DNA from: CBDANO01 sp965197665
Lineage (GTDB): Bacteria; Chloroflexota; Dehalococcoidia; Lucifugimonadales; UBA3495
DNA length: 64,000 bases
Assembly: GCA_965197665.1 (NCBI GenBank)
Contig: CBDANO010000004.1
Coordinates: 124,001 to 188,000 of the forward strand
Reading direction: 5' to 3'
The stretch's first letter is position 1; each line of letters opens with the position of its first letter. The notes below the pieces were generated by a model. The model was given only the letters and a program-made list of their open reading frames with translations, ran no database searches and was not told the DNA's origin. Made by a program: the position numbers and the translations under genes. Shown in pieces: positions 53,389-62,652 of this stretch.

Positions 53389-53837
53389 ATGCTTGAGCGC
53401 ATGAATATCACGGTCGTATCGGCGTGTGCAGCCCACCTTTTGACCTGGTGCGTCGGACTTTGGCTCGCATTCGGCCCCGTTTATCAAGGTGTCTCTGTAA
53501 CTCCGACGGTGCCCGGCGGGGTTGAAAGCAGCGCCACGCGACACACCGCCACGCTGGTGGAACGGAACGGTCTGTCGGTTATCTGGCTGCTGATACTGCC
53601 CGTTCTGATAACAGGTCTGGTACTACTAGCCATCCGCTTGACCGATGCTGGCCAGCTAAGGCGCAAATTCCTCCTGTGGACGCCCGCGTTGAGTTCCTGG
53701 TGTTCTGCGCCGTGGGGATATTCTCGATAGGCTTGTTTTATCTCCCGTCAGGGCTCGCCTTGATGTGCGCCGCCATCACCGGCTCAGTGGGACGGCCTGG
53801 AAAAGGCGGGAGCTGCCGGCTAAAAGGAGGGAATTGA
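53389..53837 (+). pseudogene. Small membrane protein gene with frameshift
   Basis: The first frame (53389 to about 53680) encodes a TM helix (VVSACAAHLLTWCVGLWLAF), a polar stretch and a second TM helix (IWLLILPVLITGLVLLAIRL). Near 53680 coding character moves to the -1 frame, which reads EFLVFCAVGIFSIGLFYLPS and ends at 53837, one base before the next ATG. The joined product would have about 148 residues and three to four helices. No family is recognised. Either a disabling indel or a sequencing error. Confidence 0.55.
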
Positions 53838-53838
53838 A

Positions 53839-54267
53839 ATGCTCGGTCAAGTCCATGATCATATCGTTAGGGAACTTGGGGAGAGCAGTCGCACGGACAC
53901 CATCTTCGTGCTGACCGCCATCATATTCAACCTCATTGTCCTTGCCGTCAACTTCGGCGTGGCCACGGAGGCCGCGACAGAGGGAGATGCCGCCACATAC
54001 GACATCATATTGGCCGTGTTCATCGCTATGACGTTATTGCTCAACATTGTCGCAGTGGCAGCGTTAGTCCTGGGCAGGCGGACCCGTCGAATACTGCTCG
54101 GTGGCTTAGTCGCCATGTACCGTGACAACAATGTCGACAAGTATTACGAGCCGACCCTCATGTCGAATTACGGCGTCCGCTATCTTCTCTTCGCCGGGGT
54201 GATCGCGACCCTCGCCATCACGGCAATCATAGTCCCTATAATCATCCGATTCACCGATTCGGCGTGA
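53839..54267 (+). CDS. Hypothetical small membrane protein
   Basis: A 142-residue intact protein with three predicted helices (about 23-45, 55-80 and 118-138): TIFVLTAIIFNLIVLAVNFG, YDIILAVFIAMTLLLNIVAV and RYLLFAGVIATLAITAIIVP, with a soluble loop YRDNNVDKYYEPTLMSNYGV between the second and third. AAAGGAGGG lies 8 nt before the ATG, the best ribosome site in the insert. It follows the frameshifted membrane gene by 1 bp, so they were probably cotranscribed. I do not recognise the family. It ends 43 bp before amidase repeat copy B. Confidence 0.75.
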   Translation: MLGQVHDHIVRELGESSRTDTIFVLTAIIFNLIVLAVNFGVATEAATEGDAATYDIILAVFIAMTLLLNIVAVAALVLGRRTRRILLGGLVAMYRDNNVDKYYEPTLMSNYGVRYLLFAGVIATLAITAIIVPIIIRFTDSA

Positions 54268-54309
54268 TATCGTTCCAACGTTTACACTACAGAAGAGCGA
54301 TAGCAAGCA

Positions 54310-54903
54310 CGGAGGTCAAGGAGGTGTGCGCCAAGGCCGCGAGACTGTTCGAGGGCATGGGGGCCGTCGTGGAGGAGGCGGCCATAGACCTGCACGACGC
54401 CGAGGAGACGTTCCAGACCCTGCGCGCCGCCGAATTCGTAGGTTCCTACCTGCCCATCCTCGACGCCCACAGGGACCAACTCAAACCGGAGATCATCTGG
54501 AACATCGAAAAGGGGCTTCAGTTGACCGCCAGCGAGATCGAGCGAGCGGAGCTGGCCCGGGGCGCCCTATTCCACCGCACCGCCGAGTTCTTCAGCCGCT
54601 ACGATCTGCTGCTGTGCCCGGCGGCGACGGTGCCCCCCCTTCGACGTGGATATACGCTACGTAACCGAGATCAACGGCATCGAATTGGACAACTACATAT
54701 CTTGGGCTTTGATAATCTTCGCCATAACGCTGACGGCGTCTCCGGCAATGTCGGTCCCCTGCGGATTCACCCGGTCGGGCTTACCGGTGGGCCTACAGAT
54801 GGTGGGGCCACGGGGTAAAGACGCGGCTTTGCTGTCGGCGGCCGCCCTATTCGAGCAAGAGACCGGGCTAGCCGCCCGGTTGCCGATGGACCCCCTGGGT
54901 TGA
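54310..54903 (+). pseudogene. Amidase 3' fragment (direct repeat, copy B)
   Basis: 594 bp repeating the last 593 bp of the amidase at 50915. It lacks the N-terminal half with all three catalytic residues and has seven instead of six C at about 54632-54638, which shifts the frame after LLLCPAATVPP, so it cannot be functional. The remaining frame from 54646 still reads VTEINGIELDNYISWALI to the end. Its final bases overlap the end of the convergent hydantoinase B gene. Confidence 0.9.
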
Positions 54904-56736
54904 CCGCCCGGCCGGTTTCAAACCGGCCCCTACATTCTTGGATCGTTTCGAAACTTTCCCCCTGTCCCTTCTCATTTCATCCCGCAGCTTTGCGGTGGCG
55001 GGATGGTCTACCGCGAAAAGCTCCGGCCCTAGGTCCAAGACCACGCCGTAGGTACCCCGGGCCTTTTCCGCGGTCACCCAGCCTTTGCGAACGTCGCGCC
55101 TGACTCTCTCCGGGTCCCGGTCCAAGGGGTCGCCGTAGCCGCCGCCTCCGGCGATCAGCCCCTCCAACGAATGCCCGGGAGGGATTTCGAAGAGGCCCAC
55201 CATGGGCAGGTCCCGTATCCTCCGGCCCTCCTCGTCCAAGATGTAGGCCAGGTTGGGGGCCCCGCTTTCTCCTCCCAAGACTCCCGCCGGCGGGAACACT
55301 TTGCCGTCGCCAAAGGCGGAAACCGTGGTAGGGTTATCCCTGGACCTGGTCACTACTCGACCGCCGGGGCCGCCGATGAACTCCCCGGCGCCCTCGGAAT
55401 CAGGGACTATCTGGGCCCCGCAGTCCACCACTTGGGGATATTTCTTCTCCCATAGCTCGACGGAGGTAGTCCACATGTTGCCCATGCAGGCCCCGATCAT
55501 CCAGGTCAGCCAGCCGTCATACCCTTTCACTCCCGGCCCGCCGCCGGCCAAGGCGCCCGGTATTATCATCTGGTCGACGTACGGAGCGTCGTTGCGGCGG
55601 GGGTCCTTTCCCGAGAACACCGGCTCGGTCAAGCTCACGTAGCCGCCCTCTCCGCCTCCTTTGTCCGGGTCCACTTTCGCCATCAAAGCAATGGCGCAGC
55701 AGGCCATGCGGTCCGCCGTGAAGTCGGTCGCTACCGACGTGCCCACGGGAAAGCGGGGCACCCCGGCAATGCTGCCCTCCCTAAGCTTGAACTTCACCCG
55801 GTCGAAGGCCCCGCTGTTGTGGGGCAGGGTCGGGTCCAAGCACCAGAAGATGCCCTCCATTACCGACGCCTTGGACGTGGCCTCAGTAAGATTGATGCCG
55901 GCCTCGAACTGGTCCGGGTTGCCGGTCAGGTCCACCACCATCTCCTCGTTTTCGTGGTCGATGGTCAGCTTTATTCCTATGGTGATCCCCTCCGGCGCGA
56001 AGGGCAGGGGGTCCAAAGTGGTCTCGTTCTCCCAAGTACCCTGGGGCAGGGTCTTGATCTCCTCGGCCATCCTGCGGCTGCCGTATTCCAGCCACTCCTC
56101 GATGAACTGCTCGGTGGTGTCGACGCCGTACCTCTCCACCAGGGCAACCAATCTTTTCTCGGCCGTCCTGGTGGACCCCACGGCCGAGGCGAAGTCGCCG
56201 AACCATTGCTCCGGCACTCGAATGTTGGACAGGCCGATGCGGAGCACGTCCGTCAGGTTTTTATAGTCTCGCTGCACCCTAACGCAGGGCCAGTGCAGCC
56301 CTTCCTCGTATATGTCCTTGGCCAGGGGCAGGTAGACCGTCGGTTCCGGCGCGCCGGTATCGGCTTGGTGCACCCTCAGCAGCACCCAGAACACCAGCCG
56401 GCCGTGGAAGAAGACCGGCGTGCAAAAGGTGTAGTCGGCATGGTGGCCGGCGCCGTGGAAGGGGCTGTTGTTCAGGAAGCAGTCGCCGGGAGCAATATCG
56501 TCGAAGAGCTTGGGGATGGGTTCGACGGCCATGTTGGAGGTAAGGACGTGGATGGGCAGCCCTTGGGCTATGCTCACCAGCCGGCCTTGGCGGTCGCAGA
56601 CCGAGGCGGATAGGTCCCTGGCCTGAATAACCGCCGACCGGGAAGTCTGGATACAGGTTTGCATCGCCTCCCGCACCACCGAGTCCAGCCGGTTCGCCAG
56701 TGTTGCGAATATGATGGGGTCTAATTTTTGCTTCAT
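54868..56736 (-). CDS. Hydantoinase B/oxoprolinase family protein
   Basis: A 622-residue HyuB-type subunit: MKQKLDPIIFATLANRLDSV, AVIQARDLSASVCDRQGRLV, PGDCFLNNSPFHGAGHHADY, VDLTGNPDQFEAGIN, GGGEGGYVSLTEPVF, and GGGGYGDPLDRDPERVRRDV near the C-terminus. With HyuA it hydrolyses hydantoins or oxoproline or carboxylates ketones using ATP. The last 25 or so residues (VGAGLKPAGRSTQG) are encoded by the dispersed palindromic repeat and by the reverse strand of the amidase fragment, so the natural C-terminus was replaced or extended there. GGGGGCAG precedes the ATG. Confidence 0.9.
   Translation of the reverse strand: MKQKLDPIIFATLANRLDSVVREAMQTCIQTSRSAVIQARDLSASVCDRQGRLVSIAQGLPIHVLTSNMAVEPIPKLFDDIAPGDCFLNNSPFHGAGHHADYTFCTPVFFHGRLVFWVLLRVHQADTGAPEPTVYLPLAKDIYEEGLHWPCVRVQRDYKNLTDVLRIGLSNIRVPEQWFGDFASAVGSTRTAEKRLVALVERYGVDTTEQFIEEWLEYGSRRMAEEIKTLPQGTWENETTLDPLPFAPEGITIGIKLTIDHENEEMVVDLTGNPDQFEAGINLTEATSKASVMEGIFWCLDPTLPHNSGAFDRVKFKLREGSIAGVPRFPVGTSVATDFTADRMACCAIALMAKVDPDKGGGEGGYVSLTEPVFSGKDPRRNDAPYVDQMIIPGALAGGGPGVKGYDGWLTWMIGACMGNMWTTSVELWEKKYPQVVDCGAQIVPDSEGAGEFIGGPGGRVVTRSRDNPTTVSAFGDGKVFPPAGVLGGESGAPNLAYILDEEGRRIRDLPMVGLFEIPPGHSLEGLIAGGGGYGDPLDRDPERVRRDVRKGWVTAEKARGTYGVVLDLGPELFAVDHPATAKLRDEMRRDRGKVSKRSKNVGAGLKPAGRSTQGVHRQPGG
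54908..54938 (-). repeat. Dispersed palindromic repeat, third copy
   Basis: On the minus strand AATGTAGGGGCCGGTTT followed by GAAACCGGCC, matching the repeats at 4971 and 5039. It lies inside the 3' end of the hydantoinase B gene and right beside the amidase repeat boundary. Confidence 0.7.
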
Positions 56737-56939
56737 CTGCCCCCGATCAACTCCTCGATCAATTTCTGAGCCAATTCAGTCTGTGAATATTCTGATGCGC
56801 GAAGGTCCCCTTCCCAATGACTCAAGAAAGGTCTAAACAACTCTCTAAATCGTCGCAAAGTCAGATACGAACAGCGGCTAATTCAGCCACTTATGCAGGT
56901 CTTTCTCAACTGAATCAACGCCCGGCCCAGCCCCTCGTT

Positions 56940-59015
56940 TTATCGCGCCGGCTCCAGCAGGAGGTTCCCCAGCCCGGTCACCGTGGCCTGGCAGCCCTCC
57001 GGTAGAACCACCGTGGTCTGCGCCTCTTCCACAATCGCCGGTCCGGCTATTCTATCGCCGGGGCGCAAGCGCTCACCGGCATAGATCACCGTGCTTACGA
57101 AGTCTCTGGCGTCGATGAAGTAGGCGGGCCGCCGGCCTTTGGCCCTGTCCTTGGCGTCTTTTCCTGTCCCTTCCCCTTGGGCCGGTTTGACCCGGGGGCG
57201 TGTTCCCAAGGCTTTCACCATCAGGCTGACGCACTCCACGGGGTGGTCGACGCGGAAGCTATACCTGGTGTCGTGGGTCCGGTGGAAAAGCTCCACCAGC
57301 TGGGGCAACCGGCCGGGGGTGACCCGGTCCCAAGGCAGAGGCACCTCGATCTCCCATGCTTGATACGGGTACCGGGCCGCCATGCTAAACTCCAGCCTCC
57401 GCATTTCAGGGGCGATGCCCGCCCTGGTCAGAAAGCTTTGCCCCTCTTCCTCCAACTCCGCGAGGGCGCCGTTGACCAAGTCGAAATCAAAGCCGTCGCT
57501 GCCAGTTATTACGCCCCGGGCCCGCTGGAATACCGTGTCCACGAACAACGTTCCGTAGGCGCACAGACCGGCGGCCATGCTGGGTATCAACGCCTTGTGT
57601 ATGCCCAACTCCTGAGCAATAGGGACTACGTGGGCGGCGCAAGCGCCTCCACCAGCCACCAGCAGGTACTCCCGAGGGTCGATTCCCCGCCGGATGCTGA
57701 CCTCTTCCAACCCCTTGACCATAGACTGGTTGACCACCGTGTAGACCAAGCTAGCCGCTTGCACCAGGCTCATTCCCAGGGGGCCGGCCAGCTTGTCTCT
57801 GATTACTTGCTCCGACAGACCGGCGTCTATGGTCATCGCGCCGCCGAGGAAGTAATCGGGGTTGATATAGCCCAGCACGACATTGGCGTCGGTGACCGTT
57901 GGCTCCTGTCCTCCCAATCCGTAGCAGGCCGGTCCGGGGGCAGCGCCCGCGCTGGCCGGACCCACGTGGAGCAGCCCCCCCGAGTCCACCCGGGCGATGC
58001 TGCCCCCGCCGGCGCCGATGCTATTGACCTCTACGCACGATATATTGTAGTGGTAGTCGCCGACCTTGTTATCCGTCGTCGAGGCGACCCTTCCCTCGGT
58101 GACCAGGGACGCGTCGAAGCTGGTCCCTCCCATGTCGCAGACTATGACGTTGCTTCCCAGTTCCTCCTCTTGAGCCAGGGCTAGACCTGCCGATGGGCCT
58201 ATACTTGGGCCGCTCTTTATGGCGTAGACCGGAAGTTTCGCCAACTCGTCGGCTTTCATGACGCCGCCGTTGGAATTGATCATCAGCAGGTCGCCTTGGT
58301 ACCCGTTTCCGGCGAGGCTCTCGTCCAACTCCAGCGCGTACCTGGAAAAATAGGGCTTGAGAGCGGCGTCTATGGCCGCCGTCGAGGTCCGCTCGTATTC
58401 CCGGATGACGGGGTTGACCTCGCTGCCCAGGGAGTAGGCCAGTTCGGGGGCCTCGTCCTCGAGGATTCGGCCAACTCTTTGCTCGTGGGCGGGATTCACC
58501 GGAGACCAGAGGAGGCTGATACCCACGGCCTCCACCTTCCAGTCCAGAAGCCGCCGCACCGCCTCCCGCACGTCTTCCTCGTCCAGCGGGGCTTCGACGC
58601 CCCCTTCGGCGTTGATCCTGCCTTTTACCCCCACGGTCAGATAGCGGGGAATGAAAGGCTCCGGATATGCCATGTGGGACCGGAACATGTCTTCGGCGGC
58701 CTTTCCCTTTGATCCCAACCCAATTGTTAGCAGGTCTTCATAGCCTTGGTTGATGATAAGGCCGGTCTTCGCCACCTTGCCGGTGAGCACCGCGTTGGTG
58801 GCCACCGTGGTACCGTGGATCAGGGCTTCGGTCTTTTCCAAGAACTCCCACAGGGGCAGGCCGTAGTGCCGGGCGGCAAGCTCCAAGGCGCCCAGCACGC
58901 CCTCGACGGGAGACTCCGGCACGGTAGGCGCTTTGAACAGTCTTATCGACCGCTCCTCGTCGGCCACTACCAAGTCGGTGAATGTTCCGCCCACGTCTAT
59001 GCCGACTGTGAACAA
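56940..59015 (-). CDS. Hydantoinase A/oxoprolinase family protein
   Basis: A 691-residue HyuA-type ATPase subunit. The N-terminal phosphate loop is FTVGIDVGGTFTDLVVADEE; HGTTVATNAVLTGK, EYERTSTAAIDAALKPY, VCDMGGTSFDASLV, NSIGAGGGSIARVDSGG and LVAGGGACAAHV follow. The frame is open far upstream, but TTG at 59015 has AGGA 7 nt before it and places the phosphate loop at the N-terminus, as in relatives. It is followed after 203 bp by hydantoinase B, the usual partner, on the same strand. The complex cleaves cyclic imides or hydantoins with ATP, matching the amidase- and deaminase-rich context. Confidence 0.9.
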   Translation of the reverse strand: MFTVGIDVGGTFTDLVVADEERSIRLFKAPTVPESPVEGVLGALELAARHYGLPLWEFLEKTEALIHGTTVATNAVLTGKVAKTGLIINQGYEDLLTIGLGSKGKAAEDMFRSHMAYPEPFIPRYLTVGVKGRINAEGGVEAPLDEEDVREAVRRLLDWKVEAVGISLLWSPVNPAHEQRVGRILEDEAPELAYSLGSEVNPVIREYERTSTAAIDAALKPYFSRYALELDESLAGNGYQGDLLMINSNGGVMKADELAKLPVYAIKSGPSIGPSAGLALAQEEELGSNVIVCDMGGTSFDASLVTEGRVASTTDNKVGDYHYNISCVEVNSIGAGGGSIARVDSGGLLHVGPASAGAAPGPACYGLGGQEPTVTDANVVLGYINPDYFLGGAMTIDAGLSEQVIRDKLAGPLGMSLVQAASLVYTVVNQSMVKGLEEVSIRRGIDPREYLLVAGGGACAAHVVPIAQELGIHKALIPSMAAGLCAYGTLFVDTVFQRARGVITGSDGFDFDLVNGALAELEEEGQSFLTRAGIAPEMRRLEFSMAARYPYQAWEIEVPLPWDRVTPGRLPQLVELFHRTHDTRYSFRVDHPVECVSLMVKALGTRPRVKPAQGEGTGKDAKDRAKGRRPAYFIDARDFVSTVIYAGERLRPGDRIAGPAIVEEAQTTVVLPEGCQATVTGLGNLLLEPAR

Positions 59016-59244
59016 CTTATCATCCTGTCTGCCGTTCTTGGGATGTCCGTACTTAAGCCGCGTTCGAGCCGGGGCCCGGACTCTTATGGCACACTTCGGT
59101 GAAGAAACAGCCTGAGCTTTCGTCATCCAGCGACGCTGTACGGCTTGGCGGACGTTGGAAAGGCTTTGCCGCTCAGATACAAACCCCGGCGCAATTTTTG
59201 GTAGAATGATACCATGCCGGCGGCCTAGCCATTGGGAGGCAAGT

Positions 59245-59451
59245 ATGCTCGCTCTCGTCGCGCGCATTTGGGTCCCCGCAGTGATTCTCATAGGCGCATG
59301 CATTGGCATCATATCCTGCGGGGGATCGGACGGCCCCGAGCCCCCGGATACTGCCGCAGTTGCGGTAATGGACTATCTGAGGCAGGTGGATTACCAAGGG
59401 TCAACGGAACGGGTTTCTAGGACGGCTGGGGCCGTGAGCTTGGCGGGGTAG
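59245..59451 (+). CDS. Short lipoprotein, probably truncated
   Basis: A 68-residue product: MLALVARIWVPAVILIGACI leads to the lipobox IISC, then a short polar tail ending GAVSLAG. GGGAGG stands 7 nt before the ATG. The tail DTAAVAVMDYLRQVDYQ looks like the start of a larger exported domain, so the gene may be the remains of a longer lipoprotein. No family is recognised. Confidence 0.5.
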   Translation: MLALVARIWVPAVILIGACIGIISCGGSDGPEPPDTAAVAVMDYLRQVDYQGSTERVSRTAGAVSLAG

Positions 59452-59541
59452 GTTTGGGAGTCTATTGCATGAGCTGGCCCATCCAAGACCTTGGTCTTTG
59501 GCTTCCTCGAGTGGCGCTCGTAGCATTGTGAAGATCACGTA

Positions 59542-59931
59542 ATGGAAGGACGATTGAACGTGGATGACTCGAAGTATAACCCTCTGTCGGTGGAGGAACG
59601 GCGCATCATGGAGGGAAAGGGCACGGAACGGCCCTTCTCCGGGGAGTACGACGACTTCTACCAGCCGGGAGCCTACCTCTGCCGGCGGTGCAACGCCGAA
59701 CTATACCGGTCCGTTGACAAGTTCGACGCTCACTGCGGTTGGCCGGCCTTCGACAAAGAGGTGCCGGGGGCCGTAACCCGTTTGTCCGATCCCGACGGTC
59801 GCCGCACCGAGATAGAGTGCGCCAATTGCGGAGGGCATTTGGGCCACGTCTTCTTCGGAGAACGCCTTACCCAAACGAACACCCGCCATTGCGTCAACTC
59901 TCTTTCCATGAAATTCGCGGCGGAGGAATAA
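59542..59931 (+). CDS. msrB: Peptide-methionine (R)-S-oxide reductase MsrB
   Basis: A 129-residue MsrB. Zinc ligands are C47-x2-C50 and C93-x2-C96; FDAHCGWPAF and GGHLGHVFFGE are family hallmarks, and TNTRHCVNSLSMKF carries the catalytic C117. It reduces methionine-R-sulfoxide in proteins with thioredoxin. The resolving Cys position seen in some MsrB may be C65 of AHCGW. The ATG at 59542 has a weak ribosome site; GTG at 59560 has a better one and would drop six residues. Its last 21 coding bases recur 74 bp downstream. Confidence 0.93.
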   Translation: MEGRLNVDDSKYNPLSVEERRIMEGKGTERPFSGEYDDFYQPGAYLCRRCNAELYRSVDKFDAHCGWPAFDKEVPGAVTRLSDPDGRRTEIECANCGGHLGHVFFGERLTQTNTRHCVNSLSMKFAAEE

Positions 59932-60008
59932 CACTAACGACGGCACCCGCATCCACCGCGGCGCACAAAAGTGACCCTTCAGTCAAATTCGCGGCGGAGG
60001 AATAACAC
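59911..60008 (+). repeat. 24-bp direct repeat at the msrB end
   Basis: The 24 bp at 59911-59934, which encode the last residues of MsrB and its stop, are repeated exactly at 59985-60008, just before the next gene. The repeat contains GGCGGAGG. Confidence 0.8.
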
Positions 60009-60027
60009 CCGCAACTGGGAGAAGCTG

Positions 60028-61101
60028 ATGGCTGTTGAATTTTGGACCATGGGCGCCCCCGGCCCGGTCGCCGCCGGCTCGCAGTCTCTGGACGCCGCGG
60101 GCCTCGCGGTGCGGGCGGAAGAGGTGGGGTACGACGGTATCGTTTACTACGACTCGCAAAACATCGCCGGCGATTGCTACATCGCCTTGGCGTTGGCCGC
60201 TCAAGCAACCTCCACTATCAAGCTGGGCACCGGAGTCACGAATTCCTTCACCCGCGACGCGGCGGTTACCGCGTCCGCCATCGCGACGGTCCAGTCCCAG
60301 AGCGGCGGCCGAGCCTACTTGGGCATCGGCAGGGGAGACTCGGCCTTGGCCCATCTGGGTAAAGCGCCGGATGGCGTCCCGGCGTTCGAGAAGTACCTGG
60401 AGCGGTTGCAGCGTTACCTCAAGGGCGAGGAGGTCCCCTTCGAAAGGGGGGGCGACGTGGATTCGCTGGAGTTGGCGGACCGGCCGAGTTCCAGCCGGAT
60501 CACCTGGCTGCCCGGGGACCTAGCCAAGGTCCCGGTCGATGTCGCCGCCACCGGCCCCCGGGTCATCGCCGCCGCCGCCAGGCATGCGGAGAGCGTGAGC
60601 TTCTCCGTGGGCGCGGATGCGGAGCGGATCCGCTGGGGTATCGAGGCCGCCCGGACCGCCCGCAAAGAGGTTGGCCTGCCGCCGGAGATTGCTTTTGGCG
60701 CTTACGTGACCGTAGCCGTCCACGACGACCCCGAAGAAGCTAGGCGGATCGGCCAAGGGGACCTTTCGTTGTACGCCCGTTTTTCCGTCATGTACGGGAG
60801 CGTCGTGGGGCCGGCCTCTGAAGGCCAGCGCAAGGTCTTGCACGGTATCCACGGCCTGTACGACATCAACCAGCACGCCGGGGCGGGCAGCCCCCAGACG
60901 CGGGCTATCACGGAGGAGTTCGCCGACAACTTCGGGATTTTCGGGCCGCCTTCCTACTGTGCGGAGCGTTTGGCGGAGCTTATAAAACTAGGCATAAATC
61001 GATTCATCATTGTCGGGAGCCGCCTCGACCCCAGCGACCCGGATTCGGCCCGCGCCGCCGAGCGTCTCGTCGAGGAGGTTGCTCCCCTGTTGCGGAGCTA
61101 A
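60028..61101 (+). CDS. LLM-class F420-dependent-type oxidoreductase
   Basis: A 357-residue LLM protein of the mer-like group: MAVEFWTMGAPGPVAAGSQS, EEVGYDGIVYYDSQNIAGDC, IKLGTGVTNSFTRDAAVTAS, GGRAYLGIGRGDSALAHLGK, VDVAATGPRVIAAAARHAES and IFGPPSYCAERLAELIKLGI. The fold and the TGVTNSFTR segment resemble F420-dependent methylene-H4MPT reductase-like enzymes; whether it uses F420 or FMN is open. The ATG at 60028 follows GGGAGAAG. It lies downstream of msrB on the same strand, with the 24-bp repeat between. Confidence 0.87.
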   Translation: MAVEFWTMGAPGPVAAGSQSLDAAGLAVRAEEVGYDGIVYYDSQNIAGDCYIALALAAQATSTIKLGTGVTNSFTRDAAVTASAIATVQSQSGGRAYLGIGRGDSALAHLGKAPDGVPAFEKYLERLQRYLKGEEVPFERGGDVDSLELADRPSSSRITWLPGDLAKVPVDVAATGPRVIAAAARHAESVSFSVGADAERIRWGIEAARTARKEVGLPPEIAFGAYVTVAVHDDPEEARRIGQGDLSLYARFSVMYGSVVGPASEGQRKVLHGIHGLYDINQHAGAGSPQTRAITEEFADNFGIFGPPSYCAERLAELIKLGINRFIIVGSRLDPSDPDSARAAERLVEEVAPLLRS

Positions 61102-61252
61102 CTCCCGTAACGAGGCCCAGCTACCCCGAGGGAAGCCCTTTGTCCGGGCGGATAAGCATCCTCTATTTCTCTCGTCAAGACTGGCCATACCGGACGGCGT
61201 TGTTGCGTCGGCGGTCCTATCCCCAGTCTGAGAAACTCGTACATCGGGCAAG

Positions 61253-62377
61253 TTAGGCTGGGGGCGCGTCTTTGAGGCCGGACCCGGTAATGGCCACGAG
61301 GACCCTTTCGGCGGGCCGCACTTCCCCCTTTTCCACCAGACGTGCGAGGCCCGCAAAGGCGGCGGCCGAAGTCGGCTCCCCGTAGATGCCTTCCTTCCGG
61401 GCCGCCAGCTTCTGCCACTCGAGAATCTCCTCCTCTTCCACTGCGACGGCCGCGCCGCCCGTGGCGCTAAGAACCTTCAACACCTGTTGCCCTCGAGGCG
61501 GGGCCGCCGAGGCGATCCCTCCCGCTACGGTCTTGGCCCCCGGCTGGGGCGACCATTCCTCGCCATGGTAGGCGGCAACTATGGGGGAGACGGCTCTGGC
61601 TTGGACGCAGTGGAGCCTTGGCATCTTTGAAATATGACCTCCATCCAGCAATTCCCGGAACCCCCGCCAAGCGCCGATGAACAGGGACCCGTTGCCGACG
61701 GGCATCACCAGATGTTCGGGAGGGTCGTTGTTCCACTGGCGCGCCACTTCGTAGGCGAAGGACTTGGTACCCTCGATGAAGTAAGGACTCAAGTTGTGGG
61801 ATGCGTAGACGAGACCGCGCTCGGTGTAGTAGGAAGCGGCGGCCTCGGCGGCGGCCTCTCGAGGACCGTCGACGGAGTGGGTCCGGGCCCCATAGACCTC
61901 GATTTGTCGAATTTTGGCGGCGGGGGCGCTGGCCGGGGCGAATACGTGGGCCTTGATGCCGGCCCGGGCGGCGTAAGCGGATACCGACGCGCCGGCGTTA
62001 CCCGACGAGTCCTCCACGATCTCGGCTATGCCCTGCTCTCTAGCGACGGATATCATGACGGCGGCCCCCCGGTCCTTGAAGGACCCCGTCGGGTTGAGAA
62101 ATTCCAACTTGCCGTGCAGGCGGCTGAGGCCAAGAAGCTCTCCCGTCGCCGCCATCTCCACGCAGGGGGTGTTCCCCTCGCCCAAGGATACGAGTCCGTT
62201 GGGGTGGTGAAGGGGCAGGGGGATGGGCGGGCCGGTCCAACCCGGCGGCTGCGGGCCTACCGACGGGCCGCGGTACTCCACGTCCAGAGGAGAACCGCAA
62301 GCCCGGCATTGAAGGACTGACATGCCGTGGCCGTGGGCCGCTCCGCACTGGGAGCATATCAAGACGGCGTGGGACAC
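61253..62377 (-). CDS. Threonine synthase-like PLP-dependent enzyme
   Basis: A 374-residue fold-type II PLP enzyme with an N-terminal rubredoxin-like zinc knuckle (CSQC and CRAC). SLGEGNTPCVEM, LNPTGSFKDRG with PLP Lys101, DSSGNAGASVSAYAARAGI, VMPVGNGSLFIGAWRGFREL and YGEPTSAAAFAGLARLVEKG follow. It belongs with threonine synthases and threonine-synthase-like lyases. The second GTG (62377) is chosen: AGGAGG is 8 nt before it, while the first GTG overlaps that site. The clear ThrC lies divergently 275 bp away, so this protein may have a different beta-replacement or elimination role. Confidence 0.87.
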   Translation of the reverse strand: MSHAVLICSQCGAAHGHGMSVLQCRACGSPLDVEYRGPSVGPQPPGWTGPPIPLPLHHPNGLVSLGEGNTPCVEMAATGELLGLSRLHGKLEFLNPTGSFKDRGAAVMISVAREQGIAEIVEDSSGNAGASVSAYAARAGIKAHVFAPASAPAAKIRQIEVYGARTHSVDGPREAAAEAAASYYTERGLVYASHNLSPYFIEGTKSFAYEVARQWNNDPPEHLVMPVGNGSLFIGAWRGFRELLDGGHISKMPRLHCVQARAVSPIVAAYHGEEWSPQPGAKTVAGGIASAAPPRGQQVLKVLSATGGAAVAVEEEEILEWQKLAARKEGIYGEPTSAAAFAGLARLVEKGEVRPAERVLVAITGSGLKDAPPA

Positions 62378-62652
62378 CGGTCTCACCTCCTAATAGCCGG
62401 TTGAAAGGCTAAATGCTTGGACACAGTGAGGATCTGCCCACGTCCGGCGCAGCGGATACCCACGGGCCATAAGACCCTCTCTCCCCGCCGGCCGGCCGTG
62501 CCAAGGCAACACTTGGCGCAAGATTGGCTTGGCGGTTATTCTAACGTTTATTCTATACGGTAACCGCGGACCTTTGGACAGCCGGCGGGCTAAATAACAT
62601 CCATACCTGGCGTAAACCTCCCATAGACCGAAAACGGAAGGGGGTTCGAACT

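Larger units (their letters stand above)
52331..54309. other. 2-kb insert between the amidase direct repeats
   Basis: The insert lies exactly between the two amidase repeats. It carries one interrupted hypothetical gene, one frameshifted membrane gene and one intact small membrane gene, all plus strand. At 52331-52606 fragments on the minus strand (for example LRNTKRDTSLRNHDRLKYF) look like a decayed coding remnant that I cannot name. No integrase or transposase is recognised. It resembles a small genomic island. Confidence 0.6.

Noticed and set aside
57177..58184. 335-codon plus-strand frame
   Set aside because: Antisense shadow of hydantoinase A with no recognisable motifs.
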